Below the pieces are notes generated by a model. It made no database searches. It saw nothing but the letters and a program-made list of their open reading frames with translations, and was not told the DNA's origin. DNA of 64,000 nucleotides from Dipteronia dyeriana (Eukaryota; Streptophyta; Magnoliopsida; Sapindales; Sapindaceae), in the NCBI GenBank assembly GCA_032871835.1, contig CM065295.1, forward strand, positions 87,847,819-87,911,818. The letters are read 5' to 3'. Numbering within the stretch: position 1 is the first letter of the stretch; each line of letters starts with the position of its first letter. The position numbers were made by a program, and so were the translations under genes. Positions 50,595-61,768 of the stretch are shown piece by piece.

Positions 50595-51390
50595 TGTTGA
50601 CGTCGATTTCCCGATGAACGAGAAAGTTAACAAGATTGAATTTAGTTATGACCCGTTAAAAAGAAAGAAAAGGAATGTAATTTGAAGGGAACAATACACG
50701 AGTTTACGTGGTAAAACTCCGTTGATCGGAGAAACGTCCACAGGTGGTTGAATAAACAACCGAGCCAAATCCACTATTTGAATAAAGAATTACATAACTC
50801 GATCTCCTTATTTTCTCTCTTCTAATGATGTTGTATATCTTTTTTTTTTCTAACAATGAGATTATGGGTCTATTTATATATGCATAGAACCCTAATATTT
50901 GTTGTACAATGAAAGAATTCGTATTTTAATTACATTTGATTGCTTGTTGGAGTCGTCTTTGACTTCTTTCCTATTTCGGAGATTGGACGGGACTTTGGTG
51001 ATATTGTCTTTTTAGGACTTATTTCCCTATAAATGCGGTCTTCTCGAAGTAGAGTTGTTGCCTGATTTGGAACCTGTTTTGGTGTTTTATTTTTCTAGAA
51101 ATTCTTCTTGATATCGATGTCTTGCGTATTTGAGCATGACTCTTGATTCACCCATGTGCAAATCATGTACTGAATTTCTTTATTCGGGTTTCTCGTATTT
51201 GTCCCGAGTAAAACATGACATCACTTGGTCCCGAACAGGTCCTGACTTTACCGAATACTCTAGTTCAGATTTATTCGGGTTCTTTATTTCTTTCTAATGT
51301 CTTGAAGGGTGCCTTCTGGATGCCCATTCGTCAGGCGTACAAGGGATTGTCCTACTTGTCAGTGACGTGTACGTTTGACAAAAATATACA
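50595..51390 (-). mobile_element. 3' LTR of the Ty3/gypsy element (internal edge uncertain)
   Basis: Plus 'TGTTGACGTCG' at 50595 gives the minus-strand LTR end ...CGACGTCAACA. On the minus strand a TATA box 'catatataaatag' lies near 50869-50881, and the R-U5-like part contains 'acgtggtaaaactcc' type wording (plus 50706-50720) common in plant LTRs. The internal edge is either 51215 (minus TGTTTTACTCGG) or about 51390, next to the purine run AAGGAGG (plus 51401-51407) that could be the polypurine tract. The matching 5' LTR is not in the window. Confidence 0.55.
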
Positions 51391-51922
51391 TATAATAATA
51401 CCTCCTTAAAATATTTTTACCTAGCAGGAATTGGTTCTTGGCAAAAGTATTTTAATCGAATTCCCGACTAACTTTTTGTCTTCATTAATACTGCAATAAT
51501 TAATTCTTAAACGGCGTTTTGTATTAATGACGTGTCTTAATGGATACCATTTATGTGCGATTTGTCTCTTCACACGAAATCTCAGTGATTGCAACGTTTT
51601 GGAATTCTGACTGCTCGGCCAGTCCTTTCTTTGACACGTGTCTTCCAATCGTTTGATCCCCCTAGTAGCATTTATATGAAGCGACTTATGGGTCGCTCGA
51701 TACGCCGCCTACGTCATTGAATCCTGATTTTTTCTGCTTTTTGAGATTCTAGGGTTTCGCGTTTTCATTGTTGAATAGCTTTAAAAAGCCAAAATGGAAC
51801 TATTCTGATTCATTTTTTACAGAAGTAAATATTCAACCCATATTTTCTTGCACAGAGATTTCATCTCAACTCCATTGAAGCTTTTCCAGGTTTCTTTACA
51901 TTTACTTTGAAAGTTAGTTTCG

Positions 51923-54830
51923 ATGGATCCAGCTTCTTGTCATCGTCTTTTTGTTATAGCTTTTGAAGAGCTTGAACGCGGAGACCTTTAATTGGTTTCC
52001 TGTGTTCGTAGATTATTGGGGGAAATTCCTCATGACAAGCCTCATTTTTTGGATGTTGATGTTTCTGGGCTTCATCTTGACACTCACTTTAACTAGCTCT
52101 GAATCTTCTAGTTTTGAATCTTCTGTTTCTGATCATCATAGGGTTCCTTTGCGATCAAGGATGGGAAAACATCAGAGTAAACGTGTAGTTCACAAACATG
52201 GCTCAAGCAGTTTCCAAATCAGGAGGCAAATAATTGATGAAAATGATGTTGAGAAGGAACATAGCGCATCTCGTATCCCTTTTTCTCTTGATCATCCGAG
52301 TGGATATGATGCCGACCCAAATGTGGTCGGGGAAGATGAAATCGAGAAGTATCGTGCTCGGTTTGACCTAGATGACTTGGCCATATTGACTTCTGCTGGT
52401 GATAGAGCCGTATGGAACCCACCTCCGGGTATGATGGCGATTTATGGGTCCATGTTCTGTTGTGGTGTAACTCTTCCTCTCCAGCTGTTCATCGCTTGGT
52501 TCCTTACCGAGGCAGGGATTGCTCCGGCCCAACTTGCCCCGAACAGCTTTAGAATACTAATGTGTATGTGGCACATATGAAGTCGGATGAACTTGTCACC
52601 ACCTTCACCCAGCGAGATCAGGCGTTTCTTCACACTAAGGTAATCTGGTCGGAATGAGACTTATTTTCTTCTGTCCAACCGGCCAGATTACTGGGTCCTT
52701 GAAGGGACGAAAGTGAATCGGGAGTTGATATTTCCTCTGATGTCAAGAAGAGAGGCTTTGTGTGGGGATTTTTCTTCTTCGAACAAGCATTGGAAGAATG
52801 ATTGGTTCTTTATCGAGGGAAATTGGGACTTGAGGTCAATCTCTCGACTGGGGAGAATCAGGAGGTGCTAAGGGTTCCCCATTTTTTTTGTTCTCCTGAC
52901 GTCTGGAATAAGAAGAAACTTATTTTCACCAACTCCGAGTTGACTAGGCTTGCTCGGGCGGCTGTGCGTACCTTAGGAAAAAGGAGCAAGTCTTATCATT
53001 TTGACGAGAAGAAAATGATTAACCTTGGCTTCTTTAATTAGATCTATGATTATCGCAGGCGATGTAAGTAGAATTTATCATTTCTATTTTACTTTCTACG
53101 CCATTATTCCTGACTTGGTCTTTTCCTAACTTGTGCGGCATATGACTCGGATATCATCTGTGACGTTCAAGCTCGCCAAGTGAAATCGATTATTCAGGCG
53201 AGCCAAAAAGCCTGATGAATCGAATGAAGAGTTTGATGAGGCTGATGAGCAAATTCTAGAATACGTTCCTGAAGAGGTCATTTTGCCGACCGTAGGGGAA
53301 TCAAGCGGTCTGAGTGGCCCTGTTGAAACTGCCAATGTCCAGAAGTTACCTGAAGATGGAGTCGGGCAAGAAGGTTGTCTTAACGGTAAGGTGTCTAGCG
53401 AGCCAAACTCTCCGATTAATGAGGTTCCTACCGAGCAAAACGCTGTCGGGGATGGAGATGAAATTAGGAAACCCTCATATGAACAAGTAAATCTTGATCC
53501 TGGTTTTTTCGGATCCTTCCAAGATTTTGATCAGGAAGATCCTACAGCTAACCTCAGCTTCCATCGTACTTGGGCTGAGAAAAGGAAGATGACCAACTCT
53601 CCCGCTCATCCTCATAAAATCCCTCGGGTGGTATCATTTATTGAGTCGAGTGATGATGATACTGAGGTTAGAGTTTCCTCGAGCGTTCAAGCTGAAACGT
53701 CTGTAGGAAGAGCGGAAACTTTAAACCTGAACTGGGATTCTTTACCTCATGAGGTTGAAGATGAAAGGGCGAAATCCTCAGGAGACCCTTCTTATCCCAC
53801 TCCTTAGGATATGCTAAGGGTGTGTCCTCTAGTCAGACCTTCATTGGGGATGATCATTGGAGCCACTTCAGGGATGGTTCTCCAACAAACCGTCTTCAAA
53901 ATATTTTCGACAGCGCGTCTCACGTAAGTCTTCTATCTCAACTATTATCTTAAAACCTGTTAGATTTTTAACTCAAATCTTCTTTGCAGGTGGTGGTCGA
54001 GTTCGCTGAGTTAGTTCAGACGCAACAACATCAAGCTGATCGGATAAGACTTCTTGAAGCTCAGCAAAAGGAGAGTGAGGATAGCCGTGCTCGAGTTGAG
54101 GTGGCTTACCAAAGGGAGGTGAGTTCAGCCCAAGAATTCACCGATCATTGCTTGGCTAAGCAAATTGAGGCCGATGAGAGGGCTTCCGTGGTAGAAGAGA
54201 AGGCCGTGTCCTTCGAAAATTGATTATCTACTGCCCAGGAGTCGATGCTCAAGGCTGAACATGAGGCTGAACATGCCAGGTCATCTTACGAGTAAAAAAT
54301 TGAAGATTTGAAGCACCAAGCTTTGACGGTCGAATCCCTTTCAAAGCAGGCTAGGCTGGAACTTGAGGTCCAGGGGGTTGATCGCTTCAAAAGGTCTCCA
54401 GCTTATGATGCTCTTCTCCTTAGGAAATTCTAGCGAGGGTTAGTTTCAGCTGGCGAATTCTTTAAGGTAAAGAATCGGGCAACTGAAAAAGCTCGATCCA
54501 ATTGGGAGTTGTCGATCAAAAACCATGTGGACAGGTCCTTGAAGTCTATTCGTACTCATATGAAGGAATGGAGAGTATACTATCGCAGCTGAGGTAAAGA
54601 GCCCATCATATGCATTTGGAGGTCCCATCAGAGCATTCTCTCTCGACCTTATATGCCAATCAGGAATCTGGTGTGGATGGTTCGACTCCTGATGTTGGTC
54701 TGGTCTGGTCCCCGGAGCAGATTATAGCGAATGGATGGTTGATTTGGTCAACACAATTGATTGGCCTTCGAATGAAAGTCTCATTCATAAGTATGAGATG
54801 ATGCCTGGCCCCAAGCATTGACAAGAGTTC
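51923..54830 (+). pseudogene. Antisense ORF of a Tat-lineage Ty3/gypsy element (broken)
   Basis: This reads on the plus strand, opposite to gag-pol, in the space between integrase and the 3' LTR. The segment around 52420-52560 ('PPPGMMAIYGSMFCCGVTLP' followed by 'AQLAPNSFRILM') matches the 'putative gypsy type transposon' domain (PF04195) as I recall it. Further along come acidic/Ser-rich stretches (53283-53807) and a coiled-coil segment (53984-54223, Glu/Gln/Arg/Leu-rich). Grande- and Retand-like Tat elements are known to carry such an antisense extra ORF in this position. Here it is cut into several frames by stops and frameshifts (for example after 52580, 53041 and 54223), and some spans may be introns. 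Function in the family is unknown. Confidence 0.65.
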
Positions 54831-54919
54831 TAAATCCTCATCCCAACCCTAGTCATTTCGTAAAATTTACTTTGTAAAAATTTTGATCAATGAAATTTTA
54901 GTTTAGCCAACTACTTTAT

Positions 54920-55130
54920 TCGGCTTACCAAGTATTTTATTAAACCGGCTAACTCTATTGCCCAAATTATTTCATCGAGTATTTTATTCAACTTAGTTTC
55001 GTTACTCGAACAATTTCTAACGCCAAATATCTTATTAAACTGGCCAATGCAATTTCTTTACACCAAATATCTTATTAAACTGGCCAATGCAATTTTTTTA
55101 TGTCAAGTATCTTATTAAACTGGCTAATAT
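54920..55130. repeat. 40-bp tandem repeats in the retroelement 3' region
   Basis: Three copies of a unit containing 'tcttattaaactggccaatg' start at about 55024, 55064 and 55104, an exact 40-bp period. A more degenerate copy lies upstream near 54930 ('attttattaaaccggctaac'). They lie between the end of pol and the antisense ORF. Such 3' tandem repeats are frequent in Tat elements. Confidence 0.8.
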
Positions 55131-55679
55131 TAACAAAATCATCTCGAAACAGGTAAGCGGATTTACGCTTATGCTTCATACTCGGTTGTTAACCAAACAT
55201 TACATCAAGGCTCACCATGATCATATGTTCGAGTCCCTACGTAGTGATCTGAGGACGTCTCCTAGTTTGTCTGCATAGGGGTTTGTCAAATCGTTAGGTT
55301 TTTTTAAATTGCTTAACACAGCTGCGCATTTCACCGGGTTTTTTTCCGATGGTGCCCCGAGCCATTTTCCAGAATCTAGTGCATCTGGTTTGCCTTTTGG
55401 CTAAGGTCGATTGACCTAGCTTGGCTGGCGTGCTCCTTCGAGCTTTTCCGCCCATTCGAGAATTTTACCAAATTAATGGTCCCGAGCATTTTATTTTTTA
55501 CTGCATGTTCTTATTATCATGCTCGTCTTTCATATGTTCTTATTATCATATGCTTGGATCTCTGAAATCCCGTGTTAGTCCTTTATTTATAACTGTAAAA
55601 TTAACATTGATAAAATCTAACTAAAAAATATCATGACTAACAAAATTGTTCTGACTAAAAAAAGACAAATTTCAAGGAT

Positions 55680-56765
55680 AAAAAATCTTCAAATATTGGG
55701 TATTGTATGGCCGGGATAAAACCCCTCCATCTGGTCGGGCAATTTAATATGCTTCATGACCAACTATTCCTTTAATCTTGTATGGGCCTTCCCATTTGTC
55801 AACCAAGGATCTTGCAACTTTGTTTTTTTGTGTTCAACGACACTTTCCTGAGCACTAGGTCTTCTAGTTTGAATTTCCTGATCCGAACATGAGAGTTGTA
55901 ATGTCGAGCCACTCTTTGTTGATATATTGTATTTCGTACTCTGGATTTCTCCCTCTTCTCTTCTAGCTAATCTAAGCTTTGTAACAGCATATCAACATTC
56001 TGGTATTGATCATACAGCCTGACCCTTGGTGACATGTATGATGTCTCTACCGCGATAACAACTTCAGTTCCAAAAACCAAAGAGAATGAAGTCTCTCCTG
56101 TAGAAGTCCTTGTTGTCGTCTGATACGCTCATAATACTTCAGTGAGTTTTTCAACCCAGCTGACTTTCTTAGTATCCAACTTGGCTTTGAGTGTGTATTT
56201 GATGATTTTGTTTATTGCTTCAACTTGCCCATTGGTTTGAGAGTGGGCATGTGTGACATAATAATTTGTAATTTGGTACTCGTTGCACAGTTGTCTGAAT
56301 TTTTGATTGTCGAATTGGGTGCCGTTGTCAATAATAAAAGTACTCGGGACTCCAAATCTGTAGATTATATTTTTCTTCATAAAGTTTTTGGTATTTGCTT
56401 TTGTGATATGTACCAATGCTTCAGCTTCTACCCACTTCTTGAAATAATCAACGACTACTATCGCATGTTTTGCTCCACCCCCTGTCCCTGCCGGCATTTG
56501 GCCAATTAAGTTCAGGCCCCACATGGCAAATGACCATGGGGATGTGAGGCTTCTAAGTTATTCAGGGGGCTGTCGGATGTCGTTGGCTATCATTTAGCAT
56601 GCCTTGCAACTTTCTGAACATCGTTGCGCATCCGAGAACAAAAAGGGTCAATAATAACCTTGCCTGAGTACCTTGTGTGCTAAACTTTTGCCCCCGGTAT
56701 GGTTTCCGCATACTCCGATGTGGATTTCCTATAGTATCAGATATACATCTTCCTCTGGTACACAT
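55680..56765 (-). pseudogene. Ty3/gypsy integrase (broken)
   Basis: The integrase core is open at 56524-56129. It has the first catalytic Asp in 'VVVDYFKKW', the second in 'FIIDNGTQFD', and the Glu region in 'QTNGQVEAINKIIK', following the D,D-35-E plan. The N-terminal H2C2 zinc region (about 56765-56562) is shifted out of frame and degraded. The C-terminal part continues to about 55680 through stops. It would insert the element's cDNA, but cannot be made intact from this copy. It lies downstream of the second RNase H on the minus strand. Confidence 0.85.
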
Positions 56766-56904
56766 CTTTGGAGTGTTCTGAAAAACCCCATTCTATATCG
56801 TTCTCCTCCAATCAATGTGTACCTTGCTGACCGGTACCTGATGCGTTTGGCTTCTAGGGGATCTTTCGGGAGCACCCCTTCTCTCAGGTATCTTTTTAGC
56901 TGAG

Positions 56905-57399
56905 TCATCCAACAGTCTGACGGTGTTCGAATTTCTGAGATTTTAAAGTTTTTTTTGGCTTAACTATACTCAGTCTAAAGAGGTGTGCGACCGGAATAGT
57001 TTTTGGCCTGATTGTGGTTGTTGCTGATGCTAGTTTGGACAAAGCGTCTGCATTTTCATTCTCTTCCCTGGGAATCTGGACAATCTTATATTCCTTGAAT
57101 TTTTTAATGAGTTGTTTTGCTATGCCTCGATAGGCTATCATTCCTTCGTCTCTAGCTTGGTATTCGTCCAGGACTTGGTTGACAATTACCTGCGAGTCAC
57201 TGAATATCTCGACCTCATCTGCTCCGAAGGCTATGCTTACTCTGAGTCTAGCTAGTAATGCCTCATACTTGGCTTGGTTATTTGTTGCTTTGAAGTCGAA
57301 TCTCATGGCACATTCAACATCATCTCCTTCCGGGGTGCATACTACGATCCAAGTCCTGCTGCCATGAGAGTTCGAGGAACCATCACATATAATCTCCAA
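56905..57399 (-). pseudogene. Second (archaeal-type) RNase H of the Ty3 element
   Basis: 164 open codons with a classic RNase H plan: 'CDGSSNSHGSRTWIVVCTPE' with the first Asp, 'NNQAKYEALLARLRV' with the conserved Glu, 'EIFSDSQVIVNQV' with the third carboxylate, and 'REENENADALSKLASA'. An extra RNase H of this type, after the ordinary RT-linked one, is a known hallmark of the Tat lineage of plant Ty3/gypsy elements. The domain itself is open but lies in a dead polyprotein. Confidence 0.8.
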
Positions 57400-58770
57400 G
57401 AGAAATTCTTGCCCAACATCCTTTTCGCTTATAGGTTTGGTTTTGTGAATTCTGCTATGAAATCTGTCACTGCTTCACCTTTGAGAGATCTCTTGGGGAT
57501 GTACTGAATATCGAATTCACTCAGCTCGATTGCTCATTTAGTTAATCTTCCCGAAATTTTTAGCTTCTGTAAGATTTGCTTAAGTGGGCAATCAATGATC
57601 ACCTGGATTGTATGAGCCTGAAAGTATGATCTCAGCTTCCTTGTTGCAGAAACCAATGCTACGACTATTTTTTCTACCTATGAATACCTGGTTACAATCG
57701 GCAAAAGAGCCTTACTGGTATAGTATACTGGCATCTGTACCCCCTCTTCTGTTTTGACTAGAACCGAGCTTGCTGCTAATTCAGTAATTGATAAGTAAAA
57801 ATAGAGTTTTTCTCCCATTTTAGGTTTTGAAAGGATGAGAGCCTACCCTAAGTACTCTTTGATTTTCAGGAATGCATGCTCGCATTCTTCGTTCCATTCT
57901 AGCCATTTTCCTTTTTTGATTACTTTAAAAAAGGGAGCACATATATCTTTGGCCTTTGAAATAAATCTGTCTAAGGAAGCTAAGCATCCTGTCAAGCATT
58001 GCACTTCTTTTAGCGTTCTTGGTAAAGTCATTTTTTAAAGGGCTTAGATCTTCTCAGGATTCACTTCGATTCCCCTCTGGTTAACTTGAGAACCTAGGAA
58101 CCTTCCTGATGGTACTCCAAATAGGCATTTGTTCGGGTTCAACTTCATCTGATATCTCCTCAAGACATTGAATGTTTCTCGCAAGTCTAAAGCGTGTTCA
58201 TCTGTCGAGATGCTTTTGGTTAACATGTCGTCTATGTAAACTTCCATGTTTCTACCTATTTGGCGAGTAAAGATCCTATTGACCAATCTCTGATATGTCG
58301 CTCCAGCTTTTTTCAGTCCAAAAATTATTACTGTGTAACAGTATAAGCCTTGATCGGTTGTAAATGCTGTTTTCTCTTCATCCTTATTCATCCGGATTTG
58401 ATTATACTCTGAGTAAGCGTCCATGAAGTTGAGTAACTCATGGCCTGATGTAGCATCGACCAATTGGTCTATTCTTGGGAGTGGAAAATTGTCTTTTAGG
58501 CAAGCCTTGTTCAGGTTTGTGAAGTCTACGCACATCCTCCACTGACCATTTTTCTTCTAGACCAGGACCACATTTGCTACCCACTGAGGGTAGCTGATTT
58601 CTCTAATTGATCCTACAGCGAGTAACTTCTCCACTTCTTGCTTAATCGCCCGACTTCTTTCAAGATTGAATGACCTTTTCTTTTGTATTACTAGTCTTGC
58701 GTTTGGGTTTACTGCCAAGTGATGTGATGTGCCAAGTGATGTGATGTGATATAACTCGGGCATCTATTCC
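57400..58770 (-). pseudogene. Reverse transcriptase and RT-linked RNase H (broken)
   Basis: The RT is spread over 58763-58557 and 58535-58044. It has 'DFTNLNKACLKDNFPLPRID', 'YSEYNQIRMN' and the catalytic YIDD (in 'MEVYIDDMLTK'). A TAG stop interrupts the N-terminal part at about 58557-58559. Stops follow 'GIEVNPEKI' near 58037. The thumb/connection region (58031-57843) and the RT-linked RNase H (about 57840-57400, several stops) follow. Domain order PR-RT-RH-INT assigns it to Ty3/gypsy rather than Copia. Confidence 0.88.
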
Positions 58771-59066
58771 TACTATATCTTCATGGCTCTAGGCAAATAC
58801 ATCATTGTATTCTCTAAGTAGATTAACAAGGTCTTACTTAACCTTTTCTTCTAAATTATCCTCGATTTTGATCTTCTTATCAGGTTCATCTCTCTTTAAG
58901 AATATTCCTCTATCGGTTCACTTTTAGACATCTTCGGCTCTTCCCTTGGATCAAACTCAAACAACAGTGATTCTTTTTCGATCTGATCTGATCGTGTTAT
59001 GGTGCACACTTGTTCACTATTGTCATTGTCTTTGTAAACATAGAGATTAGCTCTTCTGGCCATCTT

Positions 59067-59600
59067 CTAGGACCCCTTAACTACTACTAGCCCCCGCTCA
59101 GTTGGAAATTTGATCATTAGAGTGTAGGTAGATGTTATTGTCTTAGTTTTATTCAAGAATGGTCGACCTAAAAGTGCATTATAAGGCCAGTTGTCCAGGT
59201 TTACCACTACAAAGTCGAGTAGCACTGTTTTCTGACAAGGCACTACTCCGATTTTCACGGGCAGCTTCATTGTCCTGAGAGACCTGACCTCGACTCTCCC
59301 GAATCCTCTGAGCGGGGTATGGAAAGGTTGCAAATCCTTTCGGTCCAACCTAAGTTGATCGTAGACAACCACACTGAGAATGTCAGTCAAACTGCCATTG
59401 TCTACTAAAATCCTCTTGACTTCCTTGTGGCCAATCCGGGCACTTATGACGAGGAAGTCATTTGATCGAACATCGACCCCATGTGAATCAACCTCTGTGA
59501 AAATTATCGGGTCCCATCCTTCCTTTATTCTTTTCGGGTCTGGTCCGACGGAGTTGACATCGAAATTCTACCTTACCTCCACCACTTCTCGAATTTCCTG
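59067..59600 (-). pseudogene. Retropepsin-like protease region of the Ty3 element
   Basis: An aspartic protease fold is visible: the active-site motif reads DNGS (in 'RILVDNGSLTDIL', near 59392) instead of the usual DTGS/DSGS. It is followed by 'FVVVNLDNWPYNALLGRPFL', the flap-to-second-domain region with the typical hydrophobic-GR-hydrophobic signature. The frame is open from about 59577 to 59067. The changed active-site residue and the surrounding stops suggest a dead copy. About 300 bases of spacer (58770-59066) carry only remnants. Confidence 0.75.
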
Positions 59601-60590
59601 AGTCCGCTCCCGATTACTTCTCCCAGTTGATGGTCCTCCGAAGATGGTTTGTATTAGTTCATTCGCCCCGAGACTGACCCTTTTGTTCCGATCAGAATTA
59701 TAATCGGCCTTAGTCTCTTTCTTTACTTCTGACTTCTCATCTTTCTTCAAGATTATATCTTCGAGGTGTCCTTCCCGAATGAGGGTCTCTATATATTCTC
59801 TAAGTTGGTAACATTTGGAGGTCTCATGACCGGTTTCCTTGTAGAATCTGCTGTATTTTATCGTGTCTCACCGAACAAATTGAGACTGCCGTCGTGGCTC
59901 ATTTACCAGATTTTTTTCTTCTAATATTATCAGGATTTCTTTATGTATTTTCCAGAGAGGGGTGTAGTTTGGGTATTTTCCTCGGAACTTCTCCGTGGTC
60001 TGGTCAGCATGACGCCCACTTCCCCCATCCTTGCTTCTTTCTTTATTGTTTCCTTTTTGTTTTCCTTTGTGGTTCTGTACCTCCGACTAGGCATTTTTCT
60101 GTTCAGACCTCCCCCCATGCATGTAGCAACCCCCTGTTGCTAACTCCTCTTCCTCGGCTAATGCATATCCTCCAGCCATATCCGTCATGTCTGTATATTT
60201 GGTTAGGCGAGCTCTTCTTAGGTCAAAAGACAGTCGTCCATTCTGCAGGTTGTTTATGAATGCAGTAATTATTGCTTCGTCATTCGCACTGCCAATTTCT
60301 AAGACCGCATGACCGAACCTCCTCATGTATTTTTTCAACGACTTATCTTTCCCTTGTTTTAGCTGAGAAAGGTAAGCCACCGATTTTTTTCATGTGCACA
60401 TTGCCCAGAAATTGTCTTGAGAAACTTCTGCTCAACTCATCGAAACTCCCAATGCTTACTGGAGGCAGTCTTCCGAACCATCATGAGCCTGTGTCGCTCA
60501 GAGTTTGTGGAAAATTGAGACACAGCAAATGATCGTTATGGGCATACCGAGTCATAGCGCTTTTATACCGTCTGACATGTCTGGGTCTAC
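59601..60590 (-). pseudogene. Ty3/gypsy gag and nucleocapsid linker (5'-truncated, broken)
   Basis: Capsid-type gag similarity is clear at 60380-60087 ('MAYLSQLKQGKDKSLKKYMR', then 'LRRARLTKYTDMTDMA'), and upstream, in a frame shifted by one at an A-run near 60390, back to about 60588 ('AHNDHLLCLNFPQTLSDTGS', then a stop where Trp would follow). The nucleocapsid region (about 59900-59780) keeps a zinc-knuckle outline ('KETGHETSKCYQLREYI') but has lost cysteines. Gag similarity stops abruptly at about 60588, where a pararetroviral ORF begins. Confidence 0.82.
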
Positions 60591-61679
60591 ATCCCAGATG
60601 AAATGCCCGTTGACCTTGTCTGTGTAGACACGGGTTCCATCGGTTTCAAAGTGATGGATGGGGATTTCTCTTTCGGTTGTGACAGGTCGGATTGTCAAGA
60701 TTTGAAAAACGGGAGGGGCACTGGGTGTTGGTTCTGTGGTAGGGGTACTTGTTTCTGCAGTACCGATGTGCTCGTAAGTTGTTTGGATTGAACCATCTGC
60801 TAACTTTGTGAACTTGGTTTCAGCTGCTACCACAGGTGTGGTGTTCTGGAAAGCCTTCTCATAGTTGGTGATCCAGTTTAAAGGCATGATTTCTGTGAGC
60901 TTCTCTCTAGGTAGTTGTTTAGGAATCTGGATGATAGTGGGAACCTCATCTTCTCTTTCAGCTTTGATGAAGATGGTATCTCCAGAATGTCCAGGGATGG
61001 GGAGATCAAGAGCATGATCTTGGAGCCTGTAAGCAATCTGATGATGGAGTGTCGCCATGTAGGAGTTTTGCATCATGGGGGCTCCTATGATTTGCAGTTG
61101 CACTTTGAGACAGTTGTGCAAATTCAGATCCCTAAGAGGGATGTTGAAGTTTGGGTAGTAGGTGAGCGAGATGCTTCCTGCATGTAACGTGGAGAGGCAT
61201 GTGCCAATGACTGCATGCTCATACTGTTTGTAGATTGTATTGAGGAGAGCAATCCGGGCCGTGACTGGTAATCCTTTCCTGCCATGCAAGGTGAGGATTA
61301 ATCTGATGGCTCCGATGTGTAGGTGAGAGTATCCTTCTCTGATCCACTGTTCGATAAGTGGTTGGCCAATTTCTAGGTCAACATATTGTTCAATAGATAA
61401 GGCTGGAATCAGACAATTGTCTAGGGCAGTAGATTGGACATATTCTTTTATCGGAGGGGAGCGGTGTTGAACCAGGGCTGTAACACGCCTGGAAAGTGAC
61501 CGGCTACGTTTAAAGATTGTGTAAGGATTTAACAGAGGAAGGGCTGTTTCAGTAATTTGAGTTGATTCAGGGATGTGGGTATATTCAACAAGGTGTTGGA
61601 TTTTGTTTGTCTGAGTTTGTCTAATAGAAACATTAGAGGAAAGTCTAGAAGGAACGTTTTCAGTGATGTTGTTTGACAT
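60552..61679 (-). CDS. Endogenous caulimovirid movement-protein-like ORF (3' truncated)
   Basis: 375 codons without a stop. Residues about 95-270 resemble the 30K-superfamily movement protein of plant pararetroviruses (Caulimoviridae), with recognisable stretches such as 'GYSHLHIGAIRLILTLHGRK' and 'YYPNFNIPLRDL'. Movement proteins let virus pass through plasmodesmata. In florendovirus-like members this domain opens the polyprotein. Similarity ends at 'GHFIWDVDPDM', after which the frame runs into gag sequence and stops 8 residues later, so coat, protease and RT portions are absent. A primer-binding site lies 78 nt before the ATG. It is an old integrated copy; expression is unknown. An LTR retroelement carrying a movement-protein gene is a less likely alternative. 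Confidence 0.75.
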   Translation of the reverse strand: MSNNITENVPSRLSSNVSIRQTQTNKIQHLVEYTHIPESTQITETALPLLNPYTIFKRSRSLSRRVTALVQHRSPPIKEYVQSTALDNCLIPALSIEQYVDLEIGQPLIEQWIREGYSHLHIGAIRLILTLHGRKGLPVTARIALLNTIYKQYEHAVIGTCLSTLHAGSISLTYYPNFNIPLRDLNLHNCLKVQLQIIGAPMMQNSYMATLHHQIAYRLQDHALDLPIPGHSGDTIFIKAEREDEVPTIIQIPKQLPREKLTEIMPLNWITNYEKAFQNTTPVVAAETKFTKLADGSIQTTYEHIGTAETSTPTTEPTPSAPPVFQILTIRPVTTEREIPIHHFETDGTRVYTDKVNGHFIWDVDPDMSDGIKAL

Positions 61680-61756
61680 TGTTTGAAAGTTCCCTTTCTT
61701 CTTCTAGCTACCGTATCTAATCATAAGGTTCTTCACGTCTGAGAAAACAGACAAAG

Positions 61757-61768
61757 GCTCTGATACCA
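61757..61768 (-). other. tRNA-Met primer-binding site
   Basis: Minus-strand TGGTATCAGAGC is the exact complement of the initiator tRNA-Met 3' end. It is the conventional zero point of caulimovirid genomes and the first-strand primer site of many plant LTR elements. It lies between the leader and the movement-protein ORF, as in caulimovirids. Confidence 0.9.

Noticed and set aside
60087..61679. One fused movement-protein-gag protein
   Set aside because: The two parts are in different frames at the junction, a stop follows the movement-protein part by 8 codons, and gag itself has a frameshift and a stop.
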